From: Nitrospira sp.
Lineage (GTDB): Bacteria > Nitrospirota > Nitrospiria > Nitrospirales > Nitrospiraceae
Length of the DNA stretch: 64,000 nt
NCBI GenBank assembly: GCA_005116955.1
Contig: SWDI01000006.1
Coordinates: 104,619 to 168,618 of the forward strand
Direction: 5' to 3'
Part shown: positions 53,407 to 62,279 of the stretch, piece after piece
Numbering within the stretch: the stretch's first letter is position 1
Layout of the letters: every line of letters starts with the position of its first letter
Notes under the pieces: generated by a model
Seen by the model: the letters and a program-made list of their open reading frames with translations, nothing else
What the model was told of the DNA's origin: nothing
The model's database searches: none
Made by a program: the position numbers and the translations under genes

Positions 53407-54060
53407 TTAGGGCATGGGTGTCGGTCTGATACGTGGTTGAGGCAGTTGGTCTTTTATCTCTTCTAGCTCGACTTCTCGCTGAAACAACTGATCTCGTGCC
53501 TCTGCCAGTTCAGCCATGCGGCGCTGCAGTTCTTCTCGGGTTTGGGCGAGTAATTCCGCTCGTTCACTAAGCTGCTGTTGGAGCGCCGCCAGCTGAGCGC
53601 TCGTTTCCTCCGCTTGAGACTGCAGCTGAGCTAACTTCTCCCTGTCTTCGGCCATGTGGGTGGAGGAGTTCCATCCAAAAAACACCAGGATGATCAGAAC
53701 CACCACGATAACCGTTCCCAACGCCCATCCGAATGATGTGGCCGGTGGGGATGACGGTGGGAAGAGATGATTCATCCATTCACCCGGCTGAAGGCTTGGT
53801 TGAGAGGGTGATTGGCTTTCTGACTCAGTGACAGGGGGCGACACAGGGGATGACAGAATCTTGCCTTTTAAGCCTCGAGGAGGAGGTGTGATGGTGAGTC
53901 CGAACGGTAACGTCACCGCCACCGACTGATATTCTTTCAGTGTCGCGTGACAGGAGCTGCATCCTGAAAGCAGATGGGCCTCCAAAGCCCGTCGCTCAAC
54001 CCGCTCGAGCGCTCCGGCGGCGTATATGGGGACAGCGGCTTCTAACTGGTCATGTGTCAT
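53407..54060 (-). CDS. Membrane anti-sigma factor
   Basis: A 217-residue protein that likely holds the neighbouring ECF sigma factor. The N-terminal cytoplasmic zinc-binding anti-sigma domain has the HX4CX2C motif in LEAHLLSGCSSCHATL (His29, Cys34, Cys37). A Pro/Ser linker is followed by one transmembrane helix (FGWALGTVIVVVLIILVFFGW, about 110-130) and a periplasmic coiled coil rich in Glu/Gln/Leu (about 138-205) that may sense envelope state. The start overlaps the sigma gene stop (ATGA at 54057). Confidence 0.82.
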   Translation of the reverse strand: MTHDQLEAAVPIYAAGALERVERRALEAHLLSGCSSCHATLKEYQSVAVTLPFGLTITPPPRGLKGKILSSPVSPPVTESESQSPSQPSLQPGEWMNHLFPPSSPPATSFGWALGTVIVVVLIILVFFGWNSSTHMAEDREKLAQLQSQAEETSAQLAALQQQLSERAELLAQTREELQRRMAELAEARDQLFQREVELEEIKDQLPQPRIRPTPMP

Positions 54061-54662
54061 ACCGCTTCATCCTGTGCCCAATATGAGTGCAATGCCTCAC
54101 GCAGATGTGCCATGCCGAGCACAATGAAGGTCTTCACTTCCTCGATCGGCTGATTAAGCCGCGCCGCGATCTCTGTATCGGGCAGACCCTCATAGTAGGC
54201 CAACTCAACCGCTTGTTGTTGTTTCTGCGGCAAGCTCGCCCATGCCTCTCTGATCAGATGCCGTAGCCCTTGGTCGGTCTGTGAATCAAACGGATCGCTC
54301 TGGCGGTCGTCGAATGGGCTTGTCCGGGCATCGTCGATGGACGAGCTGATGTCGCGGGGAGTACGAGGGCCGCGTGTCCGCAATCTGTCGAGAGCCCGGC
54401 TGCGTGTCAGTGTAATGAGCCAGGCAATGGGGGTGCCTCGACCGACATCATAGCGAATGACCTTTCTCCAGACGTCGAGATAGATCTCCTGGAGGACGTC
54501 CGCGGCTTCTTCGCGGTTCCCGAGGATGCGCAATGCCAGACTGAATAACACGGTACTGGATTGATCGTAGAGTTGGCTCAGGGCAGGCTGCTCGCCTTTG
54601 GCGACTCGTGCCACGAGTTTGGGATCAATAGTCGAGGCGGCGAACTGAGACGCTGTGTCCAT
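54057..54662 (-). CDS. ECF-type RNA polymerase sigma factor
   Basis: A 201-residue sigma-70 group 4 factor. Region 2 is about 20-95 (LYDQSSTVLFSLALRILGNREEAADVLQEIYLDVWRKV, then TRSRALDRLRTR) and region 4 about 135-190 (SLPQKQQQAVELAYYEGLPDTEIAARLNQPIEEVKT). It is the SigK-like type with a linked zinc anti-sigma gene immediately downstream. Targets are unknown; the operon is probably autoregulated. Confidence 0.9.
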   Translation of the reverse strand: MDTASQFAASTIDPKLVARVAKGEQPALSQLYDQSSTVLFSLALRILGNREEAADVLQEIYLDVWRKVIRYDVGRGTPIAWLITLTRSRALDRLRTRGPRTPRDISSSIDDARTSPFDDRQSDPFDSQTDQGLRHLIREAWASLPQKQQQAVELAYYEGLPDTEIAARLNQPIEEVKTFIVLGMAHLREALHSYWAQDEAV

Positions 54663-55264
54663 AGGGCGTGGTTTTGGAGATCGAGATGATGATCCGTTAA
54701 CCGGTTTTGACTATAGCACCCTCGATTCGCGCTACGAAGAAATCGCGCAAAACGATACGAAGGGTTGTGGCCTGCTCAAAACACGAAATCTATTGGCGAA
54801 GGGATGATATCGGTTGTGTCGCGACACCGGTGCCGATCCATGCGACGGCATATCGAGGGGCGTCAGCTTCTAGGTGGAAGAATCGGGAGATAGAGAGGCC
54901 GTAGTTATTGGGAAGGTCTTGTAGAGAACATAGAAGCCCACGTTCCTCGCGTCCGCTGAGAGACAAGTGAGTCAGGTTCTGATTGGAGATGATCAAGAAG
55001 GTGTGAGGCAGAGATGGAGCAGAAGATCGTCGTGGCAGAGGGATCGAGGGTGAGCTGATCTATCAGGATGCGGAAAAAGACCGCCAGCGGCGTTCTCGCA
55101 TCGCTCAGAGGCTCAACGTACGGCCCAGAGTACGATTCGCCTCTTTGCTCGCTGCGGCCTTGCTGGACGGCATTTTTGCGCATCCTGCGTGGCCATTCAA
55201 CGTCGTCTCACACCGAAATATCTGTGATGGCGACACAGGTCGAGATGAGTTTTCCCGCAGCCTG
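54663..55264. other. Gene-free interval with repeats
   Basis: About 600 bases upstream of the sigma operon without a supported gene. It holds the sigma promoter region, a 122-base long inverted repeat at 55065-55186, and a repeat-end motif at 55248-55265. Confidence 0.6.
55065..55186. repeat. Long imperfect inverted repeat (hairpin element)
   Basis: Left arm AGGATGCGGAAAAAGACCGC (from 55065) continuing through CAGAGGC is matched in reverse by the right arm ending GGCATTTTTGCGCATCCT at 55186, giving arms of about 48 bases around a short centre with ACGTAC/GTACG-like dyads. There is no gene. It looks like a miniature mobile hairpin element. Confidence 0.65.
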
Positions 55265-55265
55265 C
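55248..55265. repeat. Second copy of the MITE end motif
   Basis: TTTTCCCGCAGCCTGCTA here matches the right-end motif of the 49964-50115 element (TTTTTCCGCAGCCTGCTA), implying a dispersed family. Confidence 0.6.
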
Positions 55266-56344
55266 TATAGAAACGTTGCCAGCTCTGTGGCTGCTTGGCT
55301 CGCCCCGGTCAGGGGAGGAGGTGCGATTGTTGAAGGGAGGTCAAGAACCTTCTTGAGCGCTGACAACCACTGGCCTGTCATGAAGTCGTCTATGGAAAGC
55401 TCAACGCCTCGTCCATACCGATGGAGATAGTCTACCAACGGCTGTTCGTCGACGAAGTTGTACCGGCGTACATACACCAGAGGTGTTTGCAGCGCCATGG
55501 CTTCCACTAATGTCCCATAGCCCGGTTTCGTTATGAGGACATCAACCGAGGCCAACAACGTTTTAAACGAAAACGGGAGAGATTTGGTAGAAACGAATCG
55601 CCTGCTGGTCGATGGGATCGAACCGTCGAAAAGGAATCGATAGCCGGTGAGCGATTCCAGTATGTCGAACGGGAGTGAGTCCAACGGAATACCGCCGAAT
55701 CCGATGAGCACGGTTCGTTCTCCAGGCGCTAACTTCAGGAACTCGGTGAGTTGTCCGCGAGCTGAAGGAGCCGGTTCAGCGATCGGTCCAATATCGATCA
55801 ATTTTTTGAAGATCGTCATGGTAGGAGCCGGCGTCATTCGTAGTGCGAGATCAGCTGCGCCGTAGGCCTGTCGAATCGACTGGATGATTCTCCCTCCGTC
55901 ATTCGATGGAGGGGCCTGGTAATCGGATAGGACAAGGTCCCAGGTCAAACTGACGAGTGCGACGGTGGGAACACCGGCAGCTTTCCCGGCTGCCAGAGCT
56001 AAATACGGAGTATCGGCCAAGACAAGATCCGGAGCGGCAGCACGCATGGCGTCCATCTCAGTGTGAAGGCGATCATTCCAAGTGCTGTGGAATCGGTGAT
56101 GTTGGTGCCAGGTCGCCTCCACGTCGATTGTCATGGGGCCGTTCTGAATGCACCCGATGTCCTGCTGAACGGCGCTTGTTTCCCAGGGAATCGTGAGGCG
56201 ATCTGTGAAGAATGATGCGGGGACGGTGGTGCGAAGAAGAACTCGAAGGTTCGGAACGAGGCGGCCTAGTGCATTGAGCACCGGCACGACTTGCGCGGCG
56301 TGACCAAATCCATGTCCTGAGATAGCAGCCCAGATCAGCGGCAT
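55265..56344 (-). CDS. GT-B glycosyltransferase-like protein
   Basis: A 359-residue soluble protein resembling UDP-sugar glycosyltransferases of the MGT/UGT type. The N terminus AISGHGFGHAAQVVPVLNAL is the glycine-rich acceptor-domain loop; ADTPYLALAAGKAAGVPTVAL follows; the C-terminal nucleotide-sugar site is TKPGYGTLVEAMALQTPLVYVRR (about 275-300), and LIGFGGIPLDSLPF starts the second Rossmann half. Donor and acceptor are unknown. It ends at the repeat motif at 55265. Confidence 0.78.
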   Translation of the reverse strand: MPLIWAAISGHGFGHAAQVVPVLNALGRLVPNLRVLLRTTVPASFFTDRLTIPWETSAVQQDIGCIQNGPMTIDVEATWHQHHRFHSTWNDRLHTEMDAMRAAAPDLVLADTPYLALAAGKAAGVPTVALVSLTWDLVLSDYQAPPSNDGGRIIQSIRQAYGAADLALRMTPAPTMTIFKKLIDIGPIAEPAPSARGQLTEFLKLAPGERTVLIGFGGIPLDSLPFDILESLTGYRFLFDGSIPSTSRRFVSTKSLPFSFKTLLASVDVLITKPGYGTLVEAMALQTPLVYVRRYNFVDEQPLVDYLHRYGRGVELSIDDFMTGQWLSALKKVLDLPSTIAPPPLTGASQAATELATFL

Positions 56345-56397
56345 AGGCAGGAGCGTGTGAGCATCACGAGTGAACGATAGAGCAGGAGGAGTCTACC

Positions 56398-56598
56398 TCA
56401 ACTAGTAGAATGATCCGATTCCATTGGAGCGATATTGTATGTCAGCTCAAGATCGAACTCGTCAACCAACTCATTAAATGCGCCGGCCCCCATATCAGAC
56501 CGCACTTCGGCCATGACGAGGTCGATGGCCGGGGCAGCGTGTTGACCATATTGCGTGACGGCTGATTCAATACGTTTTCTGGCGTCGTCGAGGTTCAC
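56398..56598 (-). CDS. Small hypothetical protein
   Basis: A 66-residue acidic helical protein (MNLDDARKRIESAVTQYGQHAAPAIDLVMAEVRSDMGAGAFNELVDEFDLEL...). GGAGAGACTC lies before the ATG. No family is recognised. The Ala/Glu/Asp-rich composition and intact frame support a real gene; it may belong with the TPR gene 42 bases upstream. Confidence 0.6.
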   Translation of the reverse strand: MNLDDARKRIESAVTQYGQHAAPAIDLVMAEVRSDMGAGAFNELVDEFDLELTYNIAPMESDHSTS

Positions 56599-56639
56599 GG
56601 AGAGACTCCTTCCGTCGAAAAGAGTAGAGGCGCATGTAT

Positions 56640-56954
56640 CTAGAGCGACCGTAGCAACTCCTGCATCTCGGGCACAAGGTCCTTGCCGCCATTCGATCGA
56701 CCAGAACGTACCGCTTCGATGCCTGCATTCAGAACAGGCTTGGCCTCGGCATTCCTGCCCAGTTGGATTAACGCACGGCCGAGAGCCAGGTGAGAGGCTA
56801 CATGGGTCGGGTCCAATTGTGTGGCGACCGTCAGATGCTCGACCGCTTCTTCGAGGCTTCCGTTTTCCTGAAGAATCTTATTGCCGAGCCCATAGCGGCC
56901 GAGAAATCCCTTGGGATTCTTGGCGACCATCTGACGGAACGCATCAATGTCCAT
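56640..56954 (-). CDS. Short TPR-repeat protein
   Basis: A 104-residue protein with about two tetratricopeptide repeats: GRYGLGNKILQENGSLEEAVEHLTVATQLDPTHVASHLALGRALIQLGRNAEAKPVLNAGIE, with the canonical W/L-G-Y/H-A-P spacing. It is a protein-binding scaffold; the partner is unknown. Confidence 0.78.
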   Translation of the reverse strand: MDIDAFRQMVAKNPKGFLGRYGLGNKILQENGSLEEAVEHLTVATQLDPTHVASHLALGRALIQLGRNAEAKPVLNAGIEAVRSGRSNGGKDLVPEMQELLRSL

Positions 56955-57234
56955 AGGGGGACACTATAGCACTAGAACGGCAGGATCGGCCAGTTCGGAA
57001 TGTAGTGCACTCTATCGCGAGTAGTGGGCCAGCTCCTTCTTTACGTCACAGAACTTTCTGTCGGTGACGTCCGATCATGCGAGACCACAACTGGTCTTCT
57101 GATCTGGATCGACTCGAGAGTCAGCAAAAAGGTGGTGAACCGTCGGATCGTAGTAGAGATGATTGGGAAGGGATTCCGTACCGCAGGACCATTGGTCTAC
57201 AACACTGGCTGGCCAAATTGAGAAAGGTTGTGGG

Positions 57235-59169
57235 CTAGCGTGTCCCCACTACGCCCTTATGCCATTCCTCAAGCAGAACTAGTTTATAGGCGAAATAGAG
57301 GTCCGACAAACGCTGCCGAGGCATCTCCAGTATCAGATTAATCTTGTTGCGATCTAGAATGCCCGCCCTTGTGAGGCTGCCGTCGTACAGACCGTTACCG
57401 TGACGCATGACGACACCTGATAACCACTTCCCTACCGGAGGTTGAAAGCCGGCTTTTCGTCGTGTCAGGACCTCTTCGGGGAGCAGGCCCTTCAGCGCCG
57501 CGCGTAGCCAAGATTTTTGTCCAAAGGTGTGATCAGGTTGGTGCCTGCGTAATGCCATCACAAGCTCGATCAGTTCGACATCCAGAAGGGGCAAGCGGGT
57601 TTCCACCCCGACACTCATGCTCACCCGATCTCCCAGAGAAAGGCAATTCGAGACAAGCCATGTATGGAACAGCAGACGAATAACTGCGGCTGGTAGTTGC
57701 TCCACTTTCCGTGGGCCAATATCAGTCGGCCTGAAGGGATTCAGCTCGCCGACTGTGCGCATGGCTGGACCATAGACGGTCTGTTTTATCTGAAACGTCT
57801 CGTTGAAATGTGGCCAGGCCTCGTAGAAGTGCAGTTGGTCAATCGGCTTTGGTATGGTTCCCACTCCATATAACAGCGAGGCCCAGCGCTGACCCCAGGA
57901 AGGAACACTAGAGTGCCGCGTCGCTTTCCTAAGGACGCGCTGCATGCTAGGGGAAGCTGTCAGAGGGAGAATGGCTTTCAGAAAGGATGATGATGCCAAG
58001 ATCTGGTTGATGGTCACGGTCTGGGTGACCCAAGGATACCCCCAGAAAAGCTCATCCCCCCCCAAACCGGTCAGCAGGACTTTGATCCCCATGTCCGCTG
58101 CTGCCTTTGGCACAGCATAATGTCCAAAGGCTGCGGAATCAGCGATCGGTTCATCCATGATACGGACCAGTTGAGGGAAAAAATCCACAAAGTTCCCGAC
58201 CGGTAACTCGACCTCATGGAAGGTCAGGCCAAGTTGCTTGGCTAAGTCCTGTGCTTGTTTTCGCTCATCATAAGGAGGGCGGCCTGGATATCCGACGGAA
58301 AAGGCGTGGATCGGTGTAGTGGAGTGCTTTTGCGCCAGAGCCGCGATCGCCCCGGAATCAATCCCACCAGACAGCGCGACTCCTATCGGGACATCGGACC
58401 GCAGTGTCAACTTCACTGCCTCTTCCAAGCGTTCGCGAATACAGCGCAGAATGCCGGGTGTATCCGTGGGCAAGCCCGTCATTTTCGTGGGTTCCTCGAC
58501 ATTCCAATACTGCACTGGTTCGGTCACCCAATTATCTAGCGAGACCATCAACGTATGTCCCGCGGGAATCTTCTGCACTCCCTGCAGCAAAGTGAATGGC
58601 TCCGGGACATACTGATAGTGCAGATACAGATCTACCACCGCCGGATTGATCGCCGGTCGGGAAGGCAGCAGTGGCAGGAGTCCCTTGAGTTCCGAAGCAA
58701 ATACTAGATAGTGATCATCTTGGTAAAAAAAAAGAGGTTTTTCTCCACAGCGATCGCGCACCAGGAAGAGACTTTTCTCCCTGGCGTCCCACAATGCGAA
58801 CGCAAACATCCCGCGGAAATGCGATACGCACTCTTGCCCCCACACCTTGTACGCTGCAAGGAGCACCTCGGTATCGGAACGACTTGCAAACCGCTCGCCT
58901 TTGGCTTCAAGTTGTGTGCGAAGTTCGAGATAGTTATAGATCTCGCCGTTGTACGTGATGACATAGCGGTCGCCCCCATACGTCATGGGCTGATGTCCAC
59001 CCTCCGTCAAGTCGATAATCGCGAGTCGGGTATGCCCCAATTGGATGTGCCGATCAGTGTAGACCCCAGCGCCATCAGGGCCACGGTGAGCCAACGTGGT
59101 GAGGTCCTGCTCTGTAAAAGACGATCGGTCAGACCGTTGACGATAGAATCGCCCGAGAATACCGCACAT
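57235..59169 (-). CDS. asnB: Asparagine synthase (glutamine-hydrolysing)
   Basis: A 644-residue two-domain enzyme. The N-terminal class II glutaminase uses Cys2 as nucleophile (MCGILGRFYRQ) with HRGPDGAG and YNGEIYNY motifs. The synthetase domain (from about 210) has the pyrophosphate loop VALSGGIDSGAIAAL near 268 and TGLGGDELFWGYPW near 375. This AsnB type often serves surface polysaccharide or peptide amidation as well as asparagine supply; nothing adjacent decides that. Confidence 0.93.
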   Translation of the reverse strand: MCGILGRFYRQRSDRSSFTEQDLTTLAHRGPDGAGVYTDRHIQLGHTRLAIIDLTEGGHQPMTYGGDRYVITYNGEIYNYLELRTQLEAKGERFASRSDTEVLLAAYKVWGQECVSHFRGMFAFALWDAREKSLFLVRDRCGEKPLFFYQDDHYLVFASELKGLLPLLPSRPAINPAVVDLYLHYQYVPEPFTLLQGVQKIPAGHTLMVSLDNWVTEPVQYWNVEEPTKMTGLPTDTPGILRCIRERLEEAVKLTLRSDVPIGVALSGGIDSGAIAALAQKHSTTPIHAFSVGYPGRPPYDERKQAQDLAKQLGLTFHEVELPVGNFVDFFPQLVRIMDEPIADSAAFGHYAVPKAAADMGIKVLLTGLGGDELFWGYPWVTQTVTINQILASSSFLKAILPLTASPSMQRVLRKATRHSSVPSWGQRWASLLYGVGTIPKPIDQLHFYEAWPHFNETFQIKQTVYGPAMRTVGELNPFRPTDIGPRKVEQLPAAVIRLLFHTWLVSNCLSLGDRVSMSVGVETRLPLLDVELIELVMALRRHQPDHTFGQKSWLRAALKGLLPEEVLTRRKAGFQPPVGKWLSGVVMRHGNGLYDGSLTRAGILDRNKINLILEMPRQRLSDLYFAYKLVLLEEWHKGVVGTR

Positions 59170-59264
59170 GTGGATTCACGCCTTTCTATTGCGCGGTACT
59201 ATACCACTGGAACGGCAGGATCGACCAGATGAGAATGGTGGTTGGAGAAAGTGTCCCAGTCTTG

Positions 59265-60008
59265 CTACGGCATCGCGACTGGAACAAGAGCACGAGTGGA
59301 GTGTGTGGTTGCGGGTCGTTTGGATTTTACAGTCACCGTGCGAATGCCAGCGTCCGGGAGCGGGGCGCTACTAGCCATATAGAGATTGGTGTCTCGAACG
59401 AGCTGTTGAGTCAGGTCCGTGAGGCAGGCTTCCGTCACGTGTCCCTTGAGCTCGTCGATCATGACCGGTGTGGCGCCGAACAGTTTGTAGTAGACCGTGC
59501 CGGATGAGCGGCCCTCATAACGTGTGACGTGGCCATCCCATCGTTCGAGCTCCAGGGCGACTGTTGCGGCATACCCATATTCAAGGTCAATGAAGGGCGA
59601 GAGGAGAAACATGGATCCTCCGATAACGAAGCCTTTGAATGCCGAGAGCCAGGAGTGAGGCTCGATGGTTTCCTCGACGGTGATGCGCGCCGAGACGGTC
59701 TTGTCTCCGAGCGAATCGGACTTTTCTCCCAGCGGTGTCAATGTCGAAAACAGACTGGTTTCCTGGATGCTGCTTAAGATCCGCCGCTCGAGGTCGGCAG
59801 AGGGATATTGCAAGGACCCGTTTCTTGAGAGGTGAAACGAGTTGGTCACGAGCGGGACCCGTTCATCATTGGGGAGTGAGTGTGTCGTGGCCTCTTTGGG
59901 AGCGGCAGCGGCTGGCTTGACGTCGATCCATCTGGTGCATCCCGTTATGCTGCACAGCACGAACCCAGCAAGACTCAGGACTGACCATCGGAACATGTTC
60001 ATTGTCAT
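59265..60008 (-). CDS. Hypothetical lipoprotein downstream of the PagL-like gene
   Basis: A 247-residue envelope lipoprotein. The ATG at 60008 has GAGGAGA 7 bases upstream and gives a lipoprotein signal ending at SITGC, with Cys24 lipidated; an in-frame upstream start at 60047 is less suitable. The body has SARITVEETIEPHSWLSAFKGFVIGGSMFLLSPFIDLEYGYAATVALELERWDG, possibly with one amphipathic hydrophobic hairpin. No family is recognised. It lies 13 bases after the PagL-like gene and probably forms an operon with it. Confidence 0.72.
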   Translation of the reverse strand: MTMNMFRWSVLSLAGFVLCSITGCTRWIDVKPAAAAPKEATTHSLPNDERVPLVTNSFHLSRNGSLQYPSADLERRILSSIQETSLFSTLTPLGEKSDSLGDKTVSARITVEETIEPHSWLSAFKGFVIGGSMFLLSPFIDLEYGYAATVALELERWDGHVTRYEGRSSGTVYYKLFGATPVMIDELKGHVTEACLTDLTQQLVRDTNLYMASSAPLPDAGIRTVTVKSKRPATTHSTRALVPVAMP

Positions 60009-60021
60009 GATCGCCGTCTCC

Positions 60022-60624
60022 TCAGAAAAAGAATGAAAACCCCGCAAAGGGGAGGCTCGCGTTCAGACCAAGATTCGGAAAGGCTGTACCGGCATTAGAA
60101 ATGTGATGGAAGCGGTAACCGACATTGATGGCGGCCTGCGGCGTGATGAACCATGACACACCCACGCCACCCGACAGGATAAAATTGAATTCGTTGGCTT
60201 GTTCTCGAACCCGCCCCCCAAGATCGGTCCAGAACGGTCCACCGGTGAATTCCGCATAAGGTCGTAGCCGACCCAAGGCGACGAAGGTGTACTTGATCCG
60301 CGGCGTGAACCCAATGCCGTGCGTCAGCAACGGTTCTCGGAACTCCAGGTAGACCATCTCTGCGCCGAGCGAGACTTGTCCACGGTACCAGCCGTCACCC
60401 ACTGGATCGGTCAGGGTGATCATCCAGGATGGCATCAGCGCCGGTCCGTGTTGTTGAGTTTTGTGTAGGTAGGTGAGGCGATGTGAGAGCATGTAGCCAG
60501 CGGTGAGCCCGACTTCCTGCGTGCCGACTGTGATCGTGGGGGAGACATCTCCAGCGTGGGCGAAGGACGCCGTCATCATCGTTCCGAATATCAGGGCTGT
60601 GAACCGTCGAACGAAGGAAGCCAT
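60022..60624 (-). CDS. Lipid A 3-O-deacylase / acyloxyacyl hydrolase (PagL-like)
   Basis: A 200-residue outer-membrane enzyme that would remove a fatty acid from lipid A. A signal peptide ends near ASFAHA (residue 24), the body is an eight-stranded barrel, and the catalytic pair of the PagL family is visible as His174 and Ser176 in GYRFHHISNAG, followed by the C-terminal aromatic end FSFFF. The next gene is an envelope lipoprotein. Confidence 0.85.
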   Translation of the reverse strand: MASFVRRFTALIFGTMMTASFAHAGDVSPTITVGTQEVGLTAGYMLSHRLTYLHKTQQHGPALMPSWMITLTDPVGDGWYRGQVSLGAEMVYLEFREPLLTHGIGFTPRIKYTFVALGRLRPYAEFTGGPFWTDLGGRVREQANEFNFILSGGVGVSWFITPQAAINVGYRFHHISNAGTAFPNLGLNASLPFAGFSFFF

Positions 60625-60825
60625 ATGATCTCCAGGTCAATATCTTGTCGGCTTATGCGAGATGGAACTTGATGAGCAGGTGTTCAGGCGTACTGCCTCA
60701 AAGGTAGCAGAGGATTAAATTCTGTCTGGAACTGCGCGGGGTTCGCTCCTTGCTGGGAGTTGAAAGGACGCTCGATGGCAGAATGCAAGTGATGAGCGAG
60801 CGATGGAGCAGAAATTCAAAGGGAG

Positions 60826-61590
60826 CTATCGGGATTGGCTCAGCATGGAGAGATGGGCGGAGTCGGTGTGGAACTCCGGCAAGGCATAGCGTTGGTCGAG
60901 TGACACCACACGCTCAAGACATCGTCGAGCAGAGGTATGGTCCTGGCGCGTCTCGTAAACCGTCGAGAGAAGACGAAGAACGGTGGCCTCAGCCGGTTCG
61001 TTCCCCAGTTTGATGTAGTGTTCCGAGGCGTTGTTCAAGCAGCGTTCAGCTCCGGTGAGGTCTCCTTGATCGAGATAGCATTTGCCGAGTTGACTATAGG
61101 TAACCGCGAGCCCTTCTTCGTTGCCGACCGTTCGGTGATGCTCGAGCGCTTGTTTGAATGAGGCCACGGCCTGATCCCACTGGCCGTCACGGGCCTCTTG
61201 CAACGCCAGATTGTTATAGAGAATGCCGAGTCCTCGGTTGTCTTGTAACTGGCGCAGAAAATCCATGGCCTCGAGATAGTAGGGACGTGCTTTTTCGGGA
61301 TGGTCGGATGCGATAAGCAGGTTGCCGAGGTTGACCAAGGTATGGGCAACGGCGGTGAGATTGCGCTCGGTCCGTTGAATCTGAAGCACCTCCCGATAAC
61401 ACTGTTCTGCGCGTGGAAAATCGTTCATGAGTGCGCAGGTGTTGCCAAGGTTCCCAAGAGAATCTGACAGCGCTTGCTGATTCCCGGGAGTTCGATCATC
61501 GGCGACTGCCGCTTCCCAGGCCGCGCGAGCTTGAACGAGATCTCCACGATGGAGAAAAATCCGTGCTCGATGTTTATGGTTATCCGACAT
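60826..61590 (-). CDS. TPR-repeat protein
   Basis: A 254-residue soluble protein made of about six tetratricopeptide units of the Kinesin-light-chain-like pattern (SLGNLGNTCALMNDFPRAEQCYREVLQIQ, LVNLGNLLIASDHPEKARPYYLEAMDF, YSQLGKCYLDQGDLTGAERCL). It is a likely scaffold; partners are unknown. It is on the same strand as the following small gene but not coupled to it. Confidence 0.85.
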   Translation of the reverse strand: MSDNHKHRARIFLHRGDLVQARAAWEAAVADDRTPGNQQALSDSLGNLGNTCALMNDFPRAEQCYREVLQIQRTERNLTAVAHTLVNLGNLLIASDHPEKARPYYLEAMDFLRQLQDNRGLGILYNNLALQEARDGQWDQAVASFKQALEHHRTVGNEEGLAVTYSQLGKCYLDQGDLTGAERCLNNASEHYIKLGNEPAEATVLRLLSTVYETRQDHTSARRCLERVVSLDQRYALPEFHTDSAHLSMLSQSR

Positions 61591-61717
61591 AAAGATCGTG
61601 AATCGTTATTCGCGAAGTGTATTTCGTAACAAGTTGCGGGCTTCGAGCTGCGAGTTTCGTCAGTATCATGACCCCTGGCAACTCGCGACCAGTGATGTCT
61701 TTGCGTTGAGCGACGTG

Positions 61718-62140
61718 CTAGTCTCCGCCTTTGGGCGTATCGCGCCTATATTCGACCTGCATCTCGTCCTCTTCCTCCAATCCCAACCCGGCTCGGAATG
61801 ACTCGTAGAGTTCCGTCACGTAGGCAATGCTCTGCTGATCCTTGCCATTCTGCGACGCGAGATAGGTTTCCGATAGTCTGATCCCGGTCTGGAAGTGACG
61901 GGCGATCGTCTCCTCCGTCACCTGCTGCCAGGTGATGTAGATGCAGAAGGCTTGGAACGAGTGGGCGTTGGGATGGTGTTGCGCGAGCGCCAGCAGTTCC
62001 TCGTAGGCCCCTCGGGCAGTTGCGCCGGCATTGGAAGAAAATGTCTCTTCGAGCTCAACGGCGTGGTCCCAGTCCGAGCCGAGTTCACGGTCGGATTGGC
62101 TGAATGCGTCTTGTGCGGCAAGGGCTGCGTCGAATTGCAT
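61718..62140 (-). CDS. Hypothetical protein
   Basis: A 140-residue acidic, helical, soluble protein (MQFDAALAAQDAFSQSDRELGSDWDHAVELEETFSS..., ending GLGLEEEDEMQVEYRRDTPKGGD). A weak GAGG ribosome site precedes the ATG. No family is recognised. The gene points away from the SagB-type gene, and about 140 bases separate the two. Confidence 0.65.
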   Translation of the reverse strand: MQFDAALAAQDAFSQSDRELGSDWDHAVELEETFSSNAGATARGAYEELLALAQHHPNAHSFQAFCIYITWQQVTEETIARHFQTGIRLSETYLASQNGKDQQSIAYVTELYESFRAGLGLEEEDEMQVEYRRDTPKGGD

Positions 62141-62279
62141 GAGAACCTCATATCTCGTCCGTGTGTATTGTGACTAACCTGGAGAATACTGGGGGAGAGG
62201 AATGGAGGTCAATGTGTCTTGCTCAGGCTATAGATTTACATTGTGGTCAGGGGCTCTGTAGACTGTTCGTATCCAACTG

